43,059 bases of DNA from Oscillospiraceae bacterium (GCA_017545185.1 JAFWQJ010000044.1:1-43059), one strand, 5' to 3'. Counted from the first letter of the stretch, positions 8,640 to 17,705 are shown. The notes: generated by a model not told the origin, from the letters alone. Program-made: numbers and translations.

Positions 8640-9946
8640 AATTCAGATTCTTCCTTTCCGAGTGATTCCGGTTCAATGACCGAAAGACAGATATTGTCCG
8701 TGCAGAAGCGTGTTTCGAGACAGCCCTGCACATCGTCCGCCGTCAGCTGTGCGAGCAGCTCTGCCCGCGCAAACGGCGAAATGCCGTCCCAGATAAAGGA
8801 ATCCAGCATTGCGGCACAGGCTGCCTCCGGATGATTCATGCTGATGACCGTGTCGCCGTAAGCGGCACGCTTCAGCGTATCAAAGAGTGCGCGGTCTGCG
8901 CCCTCTTTTTTCACGCGCCCGATCTCTGCACAGAGCGCATCCAGCACCGCCTCCGGGCAGTCGGATTCGCCCTCCGCCAGTACGGTGAACCAGCCGTCCC
9001 CGGCAAAGCAGTCGGTCGAAAACGTATCGTTGATGAGCCCTTCCGCGAGCAGACGCTGACAAAGCGGCGATGAGGAACCGATCAGCAGCTCCGCGGTCAG
9101 CGAGCTGAGCAGCGATTCCTTCAGGCGCACCGTGCCGGATTCCGGTCTGCTCCGGAACCCCGCCGCAAACTGCGTCTTGCCGACGGGCATCGTTTTTCTG
9201 CGGATCAGCCTGCCGGCCGGTGCACGCTCCGGATACCGGAACGGTGCAGCCGTGACGGGCGTCCGCTTTTTGATCATGCGGTCACAAAGCTGCAGGATCT
9301 TTTCCGCCTCAACATTGCCTGCACAGCAGAGCACCATGTTCTGCGGGTGATAGAACAGCGCGTGGCAGGTATAGAGTATCTCCGGCGTGATCTGCCGGAT
9401 GCTTTCCTCCGTGCCGAGCACATCGGTGTGCACCGGATGCTCCGGATACAGTCCGCCGAGCATCTGAAAGAATACCTGATCGGCGGGGTCGTCCAGACAT
9501 TCCCGCAGCTCCTGCGCAATGATGCTGCGCTCTCTTTCGACGCTTTCCTGCGTGAAATAGGGCTCCTGCACGAAGCCGGTCAGCAGCTCCAGCGCCTCAT
9601 AAAAATGCTGCTGCGTCTGGAAATAATAGACCGTCCGGTCGAAATCGGTATAGGCATTGTCCCGCGCGCCGAGCCTGCTGAATGCAGCCGAAATGCTGCT
9701 GTCGGGATTCTCAAACAGCTTGTGCTCAAGGTAATGCGCGATGCCCGCGGGCATTTCTGTATATGCCGCATCGCCTGCGCGGCGGAATTTCCTGTGCACC
9801 GAGCCGAACCGCGTTCCGAACTGCGCGTAGGACGTACTGAACGCAGGCATCTCCATGACGCGGATCTCAAGCCCGCTGTCATGCTGCATTCTGATGCAGA
9901 CATCGCCGGTGCAGGGGTCGGTCAGACGGGTGATCTCAGCCGGCAT
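8636..9946 (-). CDS. M16 family metallopeptidase (YmfH-like)
   Basis: This 436-residue protein carries the inverted zinc motif HxxEH (His71-Tyr-Leu-Glu74-His75) and the downstream Glu region ERSIIAQELRECLDDP, as expected of an active M16 zinc peptidase. The rest shows the two-lobed M16 layout, with a second inactive half. Together with the next upstream gene it resembles the Bacillus YmfF/YmfH pair (also written YfmF/YfmH), in which YmfH keeps the zinc site. That pair has been linked to EF-P modification; the role here is not shown by the sequence. Its start overlaps the end of the partner gene by 11 bases, and its stop overlaps the lgt start. Confidence 0.9.
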   Translation of the reverse strand: MPAEITRLTDPCTGDVCIRMQHDSGLEIRVMEMPAFSTSYAQFGTRFGSVHRKFRRAGDAAYTEMPAGIAHYLEHKLFENPDSSISAAFSRLGARDNAYTDFDRTVYYFQTQQHFYEALELLTGFVQEPYFTQESVERERSIIAQELRECLDDPADQVFFQMLGGLYPEHPVHTDVLGTEESIRQITPEILYTCHALFYHPQNMVLCCAGNVEAEKILQLCDRMIKKRTPVTAAPFRYPERAPAGRLIRRKTMPVGKTQFAAGFRSRPESGTVRLKESLLSSLTAELLIGSSSPLCQRLLAEGLINDTFSTDCFAGDGWFTVLAEGESDCPEAVLDALCAEIGRVKKEGADRALFDTLKRAAYGDTVISMNHPEAACAAMLDSFIWDGISPFARAELLAQLTADDVQGCLETRFCTDNICLSVIEPESLGKEESEL

Positions 9947-11249
9947 CCGCGTCCGCCTCCTCTCCGTCCTCTGCGCGCAGCAGATAGACCGTGTCAGGCG
10001 TTAGCTGCTTTGCGGCTTCCGCGATCTGTTCCCGCGTGACCTGCCGCATGGCTTCCGCGAGTGCCTCCGGCGTGCGCAGGTCACGCCGCCGGTACATGGC
10101 CGCCGCTGCTGCCGCCGTACTGTCCGGCGCATCCTGCACGGCTGCCGCGTGATATTCATACTGTAAGACTGCCTGCCGCATCATTTCGTCGGGGAAGTCC
10201 CTGTCCTGCAGCTTCCGGAGCTGCTCTGCGACGGCCGCCTGAACGGTCTCCGCCTGCTCCGCGTCCATACCGCAGTCAATTGTCACGGTATGCTTAAACT
10301 GTGAGCTCTGCAGCGCGCAGTAATAGCAAAGACCCTGCTTTTCCCGCAGATTCAGGAACAGCAGCGATTCCGGGATCCCGCCGAGCACGCCGCAGAGAAC
10401 GGCCAGTACCTCCCGCGGGATGCTGTCATAGCGGTACACGAGCACCAGCTTGCTCTGTTCCAGCGGCATGGTCTCCGTCTGAACGGCGGGGCGCTGCTTC
10501 GGGGCCGTCGGTGCATCAAAATCAAAGAATGCCGCATTCCGGGGAAGCTGACCCAGTGCGCCGCGCACCGCCGCCTCGATCTCGGGCTTCGGCTCCGGCG
10601 TCACGCAGACGATCTCACAAAAGGACGTCCGCAGGATCTCCTGCCAGACCCGATAGGCCTGCGCCGGCGTGACGGTCTCCGCATCCTCCCTGCTGCCGTG
10701 CACGGAAAACGCCGCGGGCGTTCCCTGATAGGCGATCGCCGCCGCCTGCTGCAAAGCGTATTCGCGCTTGTCGTTGCAGAGGCAGTCGATATCGTCCAGC
10801 AGGTTCTGTTTGCAGATCCGAAAGGCCGGATCGCAGAACGCGCCGTTTTCCGCATTCGGCTGCAGCAGACAGCCGAGGATCAGGTCGAGCACCTGTCCGG
10901 TGATCGCTTCGCCGTTCAGCGCATAGCGGTCATCGAGCCATGAGGCCGTAAAGACCAGCGCGGCATCGTCTCCGCAGAGCGAGAGCTTCGCGGAAAAATC
11001 CGCCGCATACAGCGATTCCAGCCGCAGCGAAAGCGCCGCGTGATCTTTATATGCCGCGGACGATGCCGTCAGCAGATCGGTCAGCAGCGCGTGGACAGGC
11101 GCAGTCTCCTTTGTCCTGTGTACATAGAAATAAAATGTCAGCAGGCAGCTCCGGAACTTCGGGCTGCACAGTGCCGTATAGCGAAGCCCGTTTTCCGTGC
11201 TGCCTTCCCCGCAGTCCGGTGCGGCATATTCAGTCATCTTCCTGCTCAT
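9936..11249 (-). CDS. M16-like peptidase subunit lacking the zinc motif (YmfF-like)
   Basis: The 437-residue product has the M16 fold pattern (LLTDLLTASS, LESLYAADFSAKLS, LREKQGLCYYCALQSS) but no HxxEH, so it is probably the non-catalytic partner of the following gene. The ATG at 11249 has GGAG seven bases upstream. A second ATG at 11237 follows AGGA very closely and is also possible. Either start overlaps the end of the upstream Pro/Glu-rich gene (stop at 11230), so the three genes are translationally linked. M16 proteins usually work as heterodimers of an active and an inactive subunit, which fits this arrangement. Confidence 0.85.
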   Translation of the reverse strand: MSRKMTEYAAPDCGEGSTENGLRYTALCSPKFRSCLLTFYFYVHRTKETAPVHALLTDLLTASSAAYKDHAALSLRLESLYAADFSAKLSLCGDDAALVFTASWLDDRYALNGEAITGQVLDLILGCLLQPNAENGAFCDPAFRICKQNLLDDIDCLCNDKREYALQQAAAIAYQGTPAAFSVHGSREDAETVTPAQAYRVWQEILRTSFCEIVCVTPEPKPEIEAAVRGALGQLPRNAAFFDFDAPTAPKQRPAVQTETMPLEQSKLVLVYRYDSIPREVLAVLCGVLGGIPESLLFLNLREKQGLCYYCALQSSQFKHTVTIDCGMDAEQAETVQAAVAEQLRKLQDRDFPDEMMRQAVLQYEYHAAAVQDAPDSTAAAAAAMYRRRDLRTPEALAEAMRQVTREQIAEAAKQLTPDTVYLLRAEDGEEADADAG

Positions 11250-12426
11250 GCGTCGGCTCCGTTTCCTCCTCGTTCTGCGCATCCGGCGCATCGGTATGCA
11301 GGGCGGCGATCTGCCATGTGCCGTGCGCCTGCTTCATGATAAATTCACTGTGCCGGACGACCGGCGCTTCTGTCTGATACCACGACGGCTGCTCCGGCCT
11401 GCACACGACACTGACCGTATACAGCCCGTCCTGCTCCGTGACGCTCTGCACCTCCGGCAGATTGCCGAAATAGCGCGGATCTGCGGGCAGCAGGAAGCTG
11501 TCCTGATCGGCGTCGTAGTAAAACCGCAGCGCGTCGGTAAAGCCGACTGTGCGGCATTCCGGCTGACGGGCGGTGCCGAACCGCAGATTGCCCGCCTTGA
11601 CGATCTCCGCAGCGGGTACCGTGCAGAGGTTCGTGTCCGAGGGGTATTCCGCGAGCCTGCCGTCCGTGATGAACGCCCAGACCGCCGCGGTCAGGAACTG
11701 CTGATCGGTCAGGTCGTCAGGCTTCTCAAAGGACGGCATATCCATAACACAGAGCGGCAGGATGCATTGCGTGACCGCCGCGTTTTTTGTACTGCTTCGT
11801 TCTTTTGCGGAGCGGATGCCCGTCCGCGCCAGCGAAAATATACCGATCAGCGCGAACAGCAGCAAAGCGAGCCCGAAGGCCGCCTCGCGGAGCGTTCTGC
11901 GCTGCGGCTTTGCGGATGCCTCCGGCTGTTCCTGCGGCGTCTCCTCAAGAACCGGAACGTCATAGATCCGTCTCTGCCGCTTTGCCGCATCGGCTGCCTG
12001 CCGGCGGACCGGAACGGTCTTTGCGCTTTGCTTTCCGGCTGCCCGTCTGCGCTGCTGCCGTCTGATCGCGACAGAGACCAGCGAGCGCTGAGGCTTCAGC
12101 GGCTCCGGAGCCGGCTGCTGTTCCGGTGTTTCCGGAGAAGGCTCCTGCTCGGGCGTATCCGGCTCCTGTTCGGTCGTATCCTGCTCCTGCTCGGGCGTAT
12201 CGTGCTCGGGCGTGTCCGGCGGTGCGGGTTCCGGTGCGGGTTCCGCTTCGGGCTGTGCCGCATCGGGCTCCGCCTCCGGCGTTACCGGTTCGGATTCCGG
12301 CTCTGCATCCGGCACGGGCTGCTCATTTTCCGCGGATCTCTCCGGTTCCGGCTGTCCGCCGTCTGTATCCTTTTCATGCCGGAGCTGATCGAGGATCTCG
12401 TCCAGCTCCCGATCTGAAACAGCCAT
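11230..12426 (-). CDS. Pro/Glu-rich single-pass membrane protein, function unknown
   Basis: The 398-residue protein has three parts. Residues about 20-110 are an unstructured acidic region of Pro-Glu repeats (PEAEPD, EPAPEP, TPEQE). Residues about 110-180 are strongly basic (RRQQRRRAAGK, RRQAADAAKRQRR). One hydrophobic helix (about 183-203, AAFGLALLLFALIGIF) leads to a roughly 190-residue domain outside the cell. That domain contains FTDALRFYYDADQDSFLLPADPRYF and ends with a pattern like a small alpha-beta fold seen in accessory wall proteins. I do not recognise the family. It sits two bases after proA and overlaps the M16 gene, so it belongs to the same transcription unit. Confidence 0.8.
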   Translation of the reverse strand: MAVSDRELDEILDQLRHEKDTDGGQPEPERSAENEQPVPDAEPESEPVTPEAEPDAAQPEAEPAPEPAPPDTPEHDTPEQEQDTTEQEPDTPEQEPSPETPEQQPAPEPLKPQRSLVSVAIRRQQRRRAAGKQSAKTVPVRRQAADAAKRQRRIYDVPVLEETPQEQPEASAKPQRRTLREAAFGLALLLFALIGIFSLARTGIRSAKERSSTKNAAVTQCILPLCVMDMPSFEKPDDLTDQQFLTAAVWAFITDGRLAEYPSDTNLCTVPAAEIVKAGNLRFGTARQPECRTVGFTDALRFYYDADQDSFLLPADPRYFGNLPEVQSVTEQDGLYTVSVVCRPEQPSWYQTEAPVVRHSEFIMKQAHGTWQIAALHTDAPDAQNEEETEPTHEQEDD

Positions 12427-12427
12427 T

Positions 12428-13681
12428 TCAGCGAACCTGTCCGTCGCCGCTGATGAGGTACTTCACCGAGGTCAGCTCGTAAAGCCCCATCGGTCCGCGG
12501 GCGTGGAGCTTCTGCGTGGAAATGCCGATCTCCGCGCCGAAACCGAACTCGCCGCCGTCCGTAAAGCGCGTCGAGGCGTTGACGTAGACCGCCGCCGCAT
12601 CGACCTCGCGCTGGAATTTCTCCGCATGGTCAAGCGATTTCGTCACGATGCACTCGCTGTGGTTCGTGCCGTATTTGGAAATATGCGCGATCGCCGCGTC
12701 CACATCGTCCACGATCTTCACGGCAAGCTGATAATCGAGGTATTCCGTTGCCCAGTCCTCGTCATTCGCGGGAATGACGCAGTCGCCGAGCACTGCCTTG
12801 GTACCGTCATCGCCGTGCAGCGTGACGTTATGCGCATCAAGGCGCGCCTTCATCATCGGCAGGAACTTTGCCGCGATATCGCGGTGGATCAGCACCGTCT
12901 CGATCGCGTTGCAGACAGAGGGGCGCTGCGTCTTGCCGTTGTCCACGATATTGACCGCCATTTCAAGGTCGGCGGAATCGTCCACATACACATGGCAGTT
13001 GCCGACGCCGGTCTTGATGACGGGGACGGTCGCATTCTGCGCGACCGCGTTGATGAGTCCCGCACCGCCGCGGGGGATCAGCACATCGAGATACTCCGAC
13101 AGCTTCATCAGCTGATTCGAAGATTCGCGGCTGGTATCCGGCACAAGCTGAATGATGTCAGCGGGCATTCCGGCGGACTGCACCGCGTCGCGCATGATGT
13201 CCGTCAGGCAGACATTCGAGGAGAACGCCTCCTTGCCGCCGCGCAGGATCACGCAGTTGCCGGCCTTCATGCAGAGCGTCGCGGCATCGACCGTCACGTT
13301 CGGGCGGCTCTCGAAGATGATGCCGATGACGCCGAGCGGCACTCTGGTCTTCTGGATGCGCAGACCGTTCGGGCGGACATACCCCGCCTCGACCTGTCCG
13401 ACGACTTCTTCCAGCGAGATCAGCTTGCGCACGCCGTCGGCAATGCCTTTGATGCGCTCCGGTGTGAGGAGCAGTCTGTCCTGCATGGACTTGGACATAT
13501 TGTTTTTGACCGCGTTTTCAAGGTCTGTCTGATTCGCCGCAACGATCTCCTCCGTGCGGGCGATCAGTGCATCCGCGATCGCGGCGAGTGCGTCGTTTTT
13601 CTGTTTGGGTGATGCAGCTGCGAGCGTCGCTGCCACAGCCTTTGCACGGGCACCGAGCTGCTGAACGGTAAGCTGTTCCAT
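12428..13681 (-). CDS. proA: Gamma-glutamyl phosphate reductase
   Basis: ProA reduces gamma-glutamyl phosphate to glutamate semialdehyde with NADPH, the second step of proline synthesis. At 417 residues it has family length. The catalytic cysteine lies in QRPSVCNAIETVL, and the motifs IFESRPNVTVDA, LRGGKEAFSSN and ARGPMGLYELTS are present. The ATG at 13681 follows an AGGAGG-type site. It lies 50 bases downstream of proB, forming a proBA pair. Confidence 0.97.
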   Translation of the reverse strand: MEQLTVQQLGARAKAVAATLAAASPKQKNDALAAIADALIARTEEIVAANQTDLENAVKNNMSKSMQDRLLLTPERIKGIADGVRKLISLEEVVGQVEAGYVRPNGLRIQKTRVPLGVIGIIFESRPNVTVDAATLCMKAGNCVILRGGKEAFSSNVCLTDIMRDAVQSAGMPADIIQLVPDTSRESSNQLMKLSEYLDVLIPRGGAGLINAVAQNATVPVIKTGVGNCHVYVDDSADLEMAVNIVDNGKTQRPSVCNAIETVLIHRDIAAKFLPMMKARLDAHNVTLHGDDGTKAVLGDCVIPANDEDWATEYLDYQLAVKIVDDVDAAIAHISKYGTNHSECIVTKSLDHAEKFQREVDAAAVYVNASTRFTDGGEFGFGAEIGISTQKLHARGPMGLYELTSVKYLISGDGQVR

Positions 13682-13731
13682 ACTTTTGTTCCTCCTATGC
13701 TTAATCCGGTTTCCGATTCATCATTCACTGT

Positions 13732-14550
13732 TTATTTCCGTACTGCGGAAACAAATCTCGTTCCGACCGGCTCGTCATTCAGGAGCAGATCATAGAGCCG
13801 CTCCGGCTTTTCGCCGTTCATGATGACCATGTCGATGCCTGCTTCCGTCGCGATCTTTGCTGCGGATATTTTTGTCGTCATGCCGCCGCGGGCGTTCGGG
13901 GTACCTGCACCGCCTGCGACTGCTTCGATCTCCGGCGTGATCTCATGCACGACCGGGATCAGCTCCGCGTTTTCGTTCTTGTGCGGGTCTGCGGAATAAA
14001 GCCCCTCAATGTCGCTCATCAGCACGAGCGTGTCCGCATGGACAAGCCCCGCCACGATCGCCGCCAGCGAATCGTTCTCGCCGATCTCCAGCTCCAGTTC
14101 GTCGATCGCGACCGTGTCGTTCTCGTTGACGATCGGGATGACGCCGAGCTCTAAGAGCCGCTCCATGCAGTTGCCCGCATTGACGCCGCCGTTGGAATTC
14201 AGGATCGCCTTTGTCAGCAGCACCTGCGCGACATTGACGCTGTAATTGCCGAACTGCCGGTCATAGAGATACATCAGCTCGCACTGTCCGACCGCGGCAC
14301 ATGCCTGCTTGGTCGGGGTATCGGTCGGGCGTTCGCGCAGACCGAGCTGTCCGACGCCGAGGCCGACGGCGCCCGACGAAACAAGGATCAGCTGCTTGCC
14401 CGCATTCGAGAGATCGGCCAGCACGCGGACGAGATTGTGGAACCGCCGCAGATTCATTCTGCCGGTGCGGTGCGTCAGCGTCGAGGTGCCGACCTTGACA
14501 ACAATGCGCTTGCTCTCCGAGAGCGGGCGCAGGGTATTCTGCGTTTCCAA
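13732..14550 (-). CDS. proB: Glutamate 5-kinase, short form without PUA domain
   Basis: ProB phosphorylates the gamma-carboxyl of glutamate, the first step of proline synthesis. The protein shows the amino-acid kinase core: RIVVKVGTSTL, LVSSGAVGLGVGQLG, PIVNENDTVAIDE and LVLMSDIEGLY, and GGMTTKISAAKIA near the C-terminus. At 272 residues it lacks the C-terminal PUA domain of the longer E. coli type. I chose TTG at 14550, which has AAGGAAG eight bases upstream. A GTG at 14595 would overlap the upstream stop (GTGA) but has a weaker ribosome site. Both give the same kinase core. Followed by proA. Confidence 0.93.
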   Translation of the reverse strand: METQNTLRPLSESKRIVVKVGTSTLTHRTGRMNLRRFHNLVRVLADLSNAGKQLILVSSGAVGLGVGQLGLRERPTDTPTKQACAAVGQCELMYLYDRQFGNYSVNVAQVLLTKAILNSNGGVNAGNCMERLLELGVIPIVNENDTVAIDELELEIGENDSLAAIVAGLVHADTLVLMSDIEGLYSADPHKNENAELIPVVHEITPEIEAVAGGAGTPNARGGMTTKISAAKIATEAGIDMVIMNGEKPERLYDLLLNDEPVGTRFVSAVRK

Positions 14551-14591
14551 AAAAATACTTCCTTTCAGTCTGATAAAGGTATCTCCGGTAC

Positions 14592-15581
14592 TCACTCCGC
14601 AGCCGGTGCCGTTACGCCGTTGACCACATGCTGCGGATTGCCGTTCAGCCAGCCGCGGAGATTGTCCTCCGTGATATCGAGCAGGCGGCGTCTGGCTTCC
14701 AGCGGCGTCCAGCCGATATGCGGCGTGATCGTGCAGTTTTTCGCATTTTTCAGCGGGGTATCCGGCGACATCGGCTCCTTTTCAAGAACGTCGAGATATG
14801 CCGCCGCGAGCATATCGTGATTGAGCGCATCTGCGAGATCCTGCTCCACGACCGTGCCGCCGCGCGAGGTATTGATGAGGACCGCGCTCTCCTTCATCAG
14901 GGCGAGGGAGCGCTTGCAGACCAGTCCCTTTGTCTGCTCATTGAGCGGACAGTGCAGCGTCAGGACGTCCGAGCGGCGGAACACCTCCTCGGCCGTCACG
15001 ACCGGATACGGACAGTTTTCCGGCACGGTTCTTGTCGCGATCAGCACGGACATGCCGAGTGCATCCGCGATCTTCGCGACCTGTCTGCCGATGTTGCCGT
15101 AGCCGATGATGCCGAGCGTCTTGCCGCGCAGCTCGCCGGTCGGATACGGGAAATAGGAGAAGGTCGGGGACTTTTCCCAGCCGCCGAGCCGCACCTCCAT
15201 GGAATAGAGCGCGACCCGCTGGAAATAATCGAAAATATACGCAAACACGAGCTGTGCGACCGCGTCCGTGGAATAGCTGCCTGCATTGCAGACCGGGATC
15301 CCGCGCTCTGCGGCAGCAATCAGGTCAACATTGTTGAAGCCGGTCGCCAGAATGCCGATGTACTTGATGTTCGGGCAGGCCTCCATGACCTCCTGCGTGA
15401 TCAGCACCTTGTTGCAGATGACGACGTCCGCGTCGCCGATGTGCTGCACGGTCTCCTCGGGCTTGGTCTGCGGATAGATATCCACATGCGCAGCCAGAGA
15501 GGCAAAGCGGCGGGCATTCAGCTCCTCGCGGTGATAGGCCATTGTATCCCAGTCCAGAATGACGATTCTTTCCGCACGCAT
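14592..15581 (-). CDS. D-2-hydroxyacid dehydrogenase (glycerate-dehydrogenase-like)
   Basis: The 329-residue protein is an NAD-dependent D-isomer-specific 2-hydroxyacid dehydrogenase. It has the substrate-domain motif ILATGFNNVDL, the dinucleotide loop GIIGYGNIGRQVA, and the catalytic Arg in LINTSRGG. The catalytic Glu is near DVLEKEPM and the catalytic His is in ITPHIGWTPLEAR. The NPQHVVNGV ending resembles glycerate/hydroxypyruvate reductases rather than SerA, and there is no ACT domain. The exact substrate cannot be read from sequence. It ends two bases into the alternative proB start and follows a small membrane gene after two bases. Confidence 0.9.
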   Translation of the reverse strand: MRAERIVILDWDTMAYHREELNARRFASLAAHVDIYPQTKPEETVQHIGDADVVICNKVLITQEVMEACPNIKYIGILATGFNNVDLIAAAERGIPVCNAGSYSTDAVAQLVFAYIFDYFQRVALYSMEVRLGGWEKSPTFSYFPYPTGELRGKTLGIIGYGNIGRQVAKIADALGMSVLIATRTVPENCPYPVVTAEEVFRRSDVLTLHCPLNEQTKGLVCKRSLALMKESAVLINTSRGGTVVEQDLADALNHDMLAAAYLDVLEKEPMSPDTPLKNAKNCTITPHIGWTPLEARRRLLDITEDNLRGWLNGNPQHVVNGVTAPAAE

Positions 15582-15583
15582 GA

Positions 15584-15880
15584 TCAGCCCTCCGCATCGG
15601 CAGCAGCCTTCAGCTTCTCTGCCTTCTTATCGCGGGCGTTCTGCACAAGGTTGAGGATGAACGCGAGTGCGAGCAGCACGGCTTCACCGATGCCGACGCC
15701 GTAGAACAGCGTTTCATTTTCCGGTGCGATATAGATCAGCAGCGAAAGCGGCACTGCGATCGCGAGAATCAGCTGATAGATGCGCTTTGTGCGGACAAAC
15801 TGCAGCAGAAAGAATACAGCCGCAACTGCGCAGAAAACGATGTGCTTGTCCATTGTGATCGGGAACAGGGTCTTTTCCAT
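15584..15880 (-). CDS. Small membrane protein
   Basis: The 98-residue protein is almost entirely hydrophobic, with three likely helices (about 10-25, 33-50 and 58-77) and a charged C-terminal tail (ARDKKAEKLKAAADAEG). The ATG at 15880 follows AAAGGAG at about 11 bases. A TTG at 15889 is too close to the ribosome site. It lies between rodA and the dehydrogenase gene on the same strand. No family is recognised. Confidence 0.75.
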   Translation of the reverse strand: MEKTLFPITMDKHIVFCAVAAVFFLLQFVRTKRIYQLILAIAVPLSLLIYIAPENETLFYGVGIGEAVLLALAFILNLVQNARDKKAEKLKAAADAEG

Positions 15881-15928
15881 AAAAATCAATACTCCTTTGG
15901 AATCAGTATATCTTCAGATGCGGCGGGC

Positions 15929-17089
15929 TTACTGTGCAGCCTCCGCATCATAGAATACGCGGTATTTTTTCTGGTTGTGCGAATACGCACTGATGACCAG
16001 ACCGATACAGAGATACATCGAAAGCATCGCCGTACCGCCGGCACTGAAAAACGGCAGCGGAATGCCGATGACCGGCATCACCTTCAACACCATGCCGAGA
16101 TTCATCAGGTCATGTGTAAAGAGGATCGCGAATACGCCCATGCAGAGCGTTCTGCCCATGGAATCCTTGGCTGCGCGGCTGTCGCTGAAAATGCGCAGGC
16201 AGATCGCCGCAAGCAACACGATCACGGCGATCGCGCCGACAAAGCCGAACGCCTCGCCGATGAACGAGAAGATGAAGTCATTGTGCATTTCCGGCACGGA
16301 GACATAGCCTTCGCCGCTTAACCCGAGCCCGAACAGTCCGCCTTTGCGGATCGCTTTCAGGCCGAGGTTCTGCTGATATTCGAGGCCGAGCGGGTCGGTG
16401 CCGGGATTCAGCAGCACCCGGATGCGGTTCCGGTGAACGTCACCGAAGGCATACGTCCAGACGAACCAGATCAGCAGCGGCATCAGTGCCGCGCCGCCGA
16501 GCATATACCAGAGCGAGAGCCCCGCGGTGAACAGCATGAACACGGTCATCGCCGCGAAGATGATCGCGGTGCCGTAGTCACCCTGCAGCGCCACGATGCC
16601 CATGGGGAAGGCGGCGTGCATCAGCAGCAGAAAGAGCTGGAACGGCTGATTCAGCTTATCCCCGACTTTGGATATGTGATAAGCGAAGGTCAGCAGAAAG
16701 ACCAGCTTCAGGATCTCCGACGGCTGCACCTGCACGAATCCGAAGTCGATCCAGTTGCGGTCGTCGGCGCCCTCGCGCCCGTAGCCGAGGCTCGTGAACG
16801 TCAGCGCAACCAGTCCCAGCGCGACCGGCGCATACAAAAACCAGAATTTCGCCAGCTTGTGATAGTCGATCGCGGACACGACCAGACAGCCGGCCAGACC
16901 GAGCCCCAGTGAAATGAGCTGCACGATCCAGTCGTTTGCATCGACCTCGTCCGTGATCTGCTGCACCCAGAGCGTCCGGAGCAGCACAACGCTCATGCCG
17001 GAGCAGAGCGTCACGAGCAGCAGCAGCAGCCGGTCGATGCGCTTGAAAAAGCCGCCGCGCGCTGTCTCGGTTGAGATGTTTCGCTTCAA
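15929..17089 (-). CDS. rodA: RodA/FtsW/SpoVE-family peptidoglycan glycosyltransferase
   Basis: The 386-residue SEDS protein polymerises glycan strands from lipid II in the membrane, working with a class B PBP. It has about ten hydrophobic helices and the family motifs QPSEILKLVFLL, LQGDYGTA, HNDFIFSFIGEAFGF (containing the essential Asp) and GIPLPFFSAGGTAMLS. I assign rodA tentatively because no division genes are nearby; ftsW or spoVE remain possible. The start is TTG at 17089, eight bases after AGGAG. It is preceded by a hairpin repeat and the YezG-like gene, and a weak promoter candidate at 17111-17139 may give it its own transcript. Confidence 0.88.
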   Translation of the reverse strand: MKRNISTETARGGFFKRIDRLLLLLVTLCSGMSVVLLRTLWVQQITDEVDANDWIVQLISLGLGLAGCLVVSAIDYHKLAKFWFLYAPVALGLVALTFTSLGYGREGADDRNWIDFGFVQVQPSEILKLVFLLTFAYHISKVGDKLNQPFQLFLLLMHAAFPMGIVALQGDYGTAIIFAAMTVFMLFTAGLSLWYMLGGAALMPLLIWFVWTYAFGDVHRNRIRVLLNPGTDPLGLEYQQNLGLKAIRKGGLFGLGLSGEGYVSVPEMHNDFIFSFIGEAFGFVGAIAVIVLLAAICLRIFSDSRAAKDSMGRTLCMGVFAILFTHDLMNLGMVLKVMPVIGIPLPFFSAGGTAMLSMYLCIGLVISAYSHNQKKYRVFYDAEAAQ

Positions 17090-17110
17090 TTTTGTTTCTC
17101 CTGTTTTTCT

Positions 17111-17139
17111 TTTATAATGTATCTCCGATGGATTGATAA
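17111..17139 (-). promoter_or_regulatory. Possible promoter of the rodA-type gene
   Basis: On the minus strand TTATCA (17134-17139) and TATAAA (17111-17116) have a 17-bp spacer. The hexamers are imperfect, so this is a candidate only. Confidence 0.4.
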
Positions 17140-17140
17140 T

Positions 17141-17187
17141 GAGGGCGCTGCCCTCAAACTCCCGCCAAAGGGACAGTGTCCCTTTGG
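17141..17187. repeat. Twin-hairpin intergenic repeat
   Basis: Two perfect palindromes lie in tandem: GAGGGC-GCT-GCCCTC (17141-17155) and CCAAAGGGAC-AGT-GTCCCTTTGG (17165-17187). They begin a few bases after the stop codon of the YezG-like gene (17195). There is no T-run. A similar CCCGCC/CCCTTTGG mix occurs near 42688-42702. Confidence 0.7.
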
Positions 17188-17194
17188 AATCCCG

Positions 17195-17683
17195 TTATGA
17201 GATTGGTTTTTTCCCAATTTCAACTGAGGGATATTTCGTATAATAGTAACGGTATTTTGCATCAAAGAATTTTCTGAAAACAGCATCATGCCGTTCAATC
17301 ATATTTCCTTTTGGCAGTTCATGTTCAAAATCAATGTGAACCAATCCGTCAGACTGTAAGGTATAATACATGGCTTTCCATACGCTGTTCTGACCGAATC
17401 TGATGACGTATGCTTCATAAAGTGCTTCAATCATGTCGGATAACTTCACATAGGATTCCATTTCTTCGACAGAGTAGCGGTCGTAACGCTTAAAGAAAAA
17501 GTCAGATGTACAAATGACTTTTGTTTCCGATTCAACAAGCGCAAACCAGATAGATGTTGTTCCCGGTGCAGCATCCGCATAAAAGCAAATCTTCTCCCAC
17601 GGCACAGGCATCATGCTGACAAGAAACTGCCCGAGTGCTGTCTGTGCGGCTTCGATCTCCTGCATGTTTTCAAGCTGTTCCAT
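17195..17683 (-). CDS. YezG/DUF600-like immunity protein, copy 1
   Basis: The 162-residue acidic, soluble protein resembles the YezG (DUF600) family, whose known members are antitoxin/immunity proteins to LXG-type toxins. The diagnostic start is LGQFLVSMMPVPWEKICFYADA, here split by residue position: LGQFLVSMMP near 19-28 and PWEKICFYA near 30-38. It is followed by a strand-rich core with TTSIWFALVESET. The ATG at 17683 has AAAGGAG upstream. A paralogue lies at 33161-33628 and shares the opening EALQT/EAAQT-LGQFLVSMMPVPW almost exactly. No toxin gene is adjacent: it sits between comM and the rodA-type gene. The family call is from motif memory, not a search. Confidence 0.75.
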   Translation of the reverse strand: MEQLENMQEIEAAQTALGQFLVSMMPVPWEKICFYADAAPGTTSIWFALVESETKVICTSDFFFKRYDRYSVEEMESYVKLSDMIEALYEAYVIRFGQNSVWKAMYYTLQSDGLVHIDFEHELPKGNMIERHDAVFRKFFDAKYRYYYTKYPSVEIGKKPIS

Positions 17684-17705
17684 GACCGGCTCCTTTCCTG
17701 TACGG

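Noticed and set aside
11197-12417. Leu/Arg-rich plus-strand frame opposite the Pro/Glu-rich gene
   Set aside because: The low-complexity RLLFGRI-type repeats are the reverse complement of Pro/Glu codons. There is no start signal.
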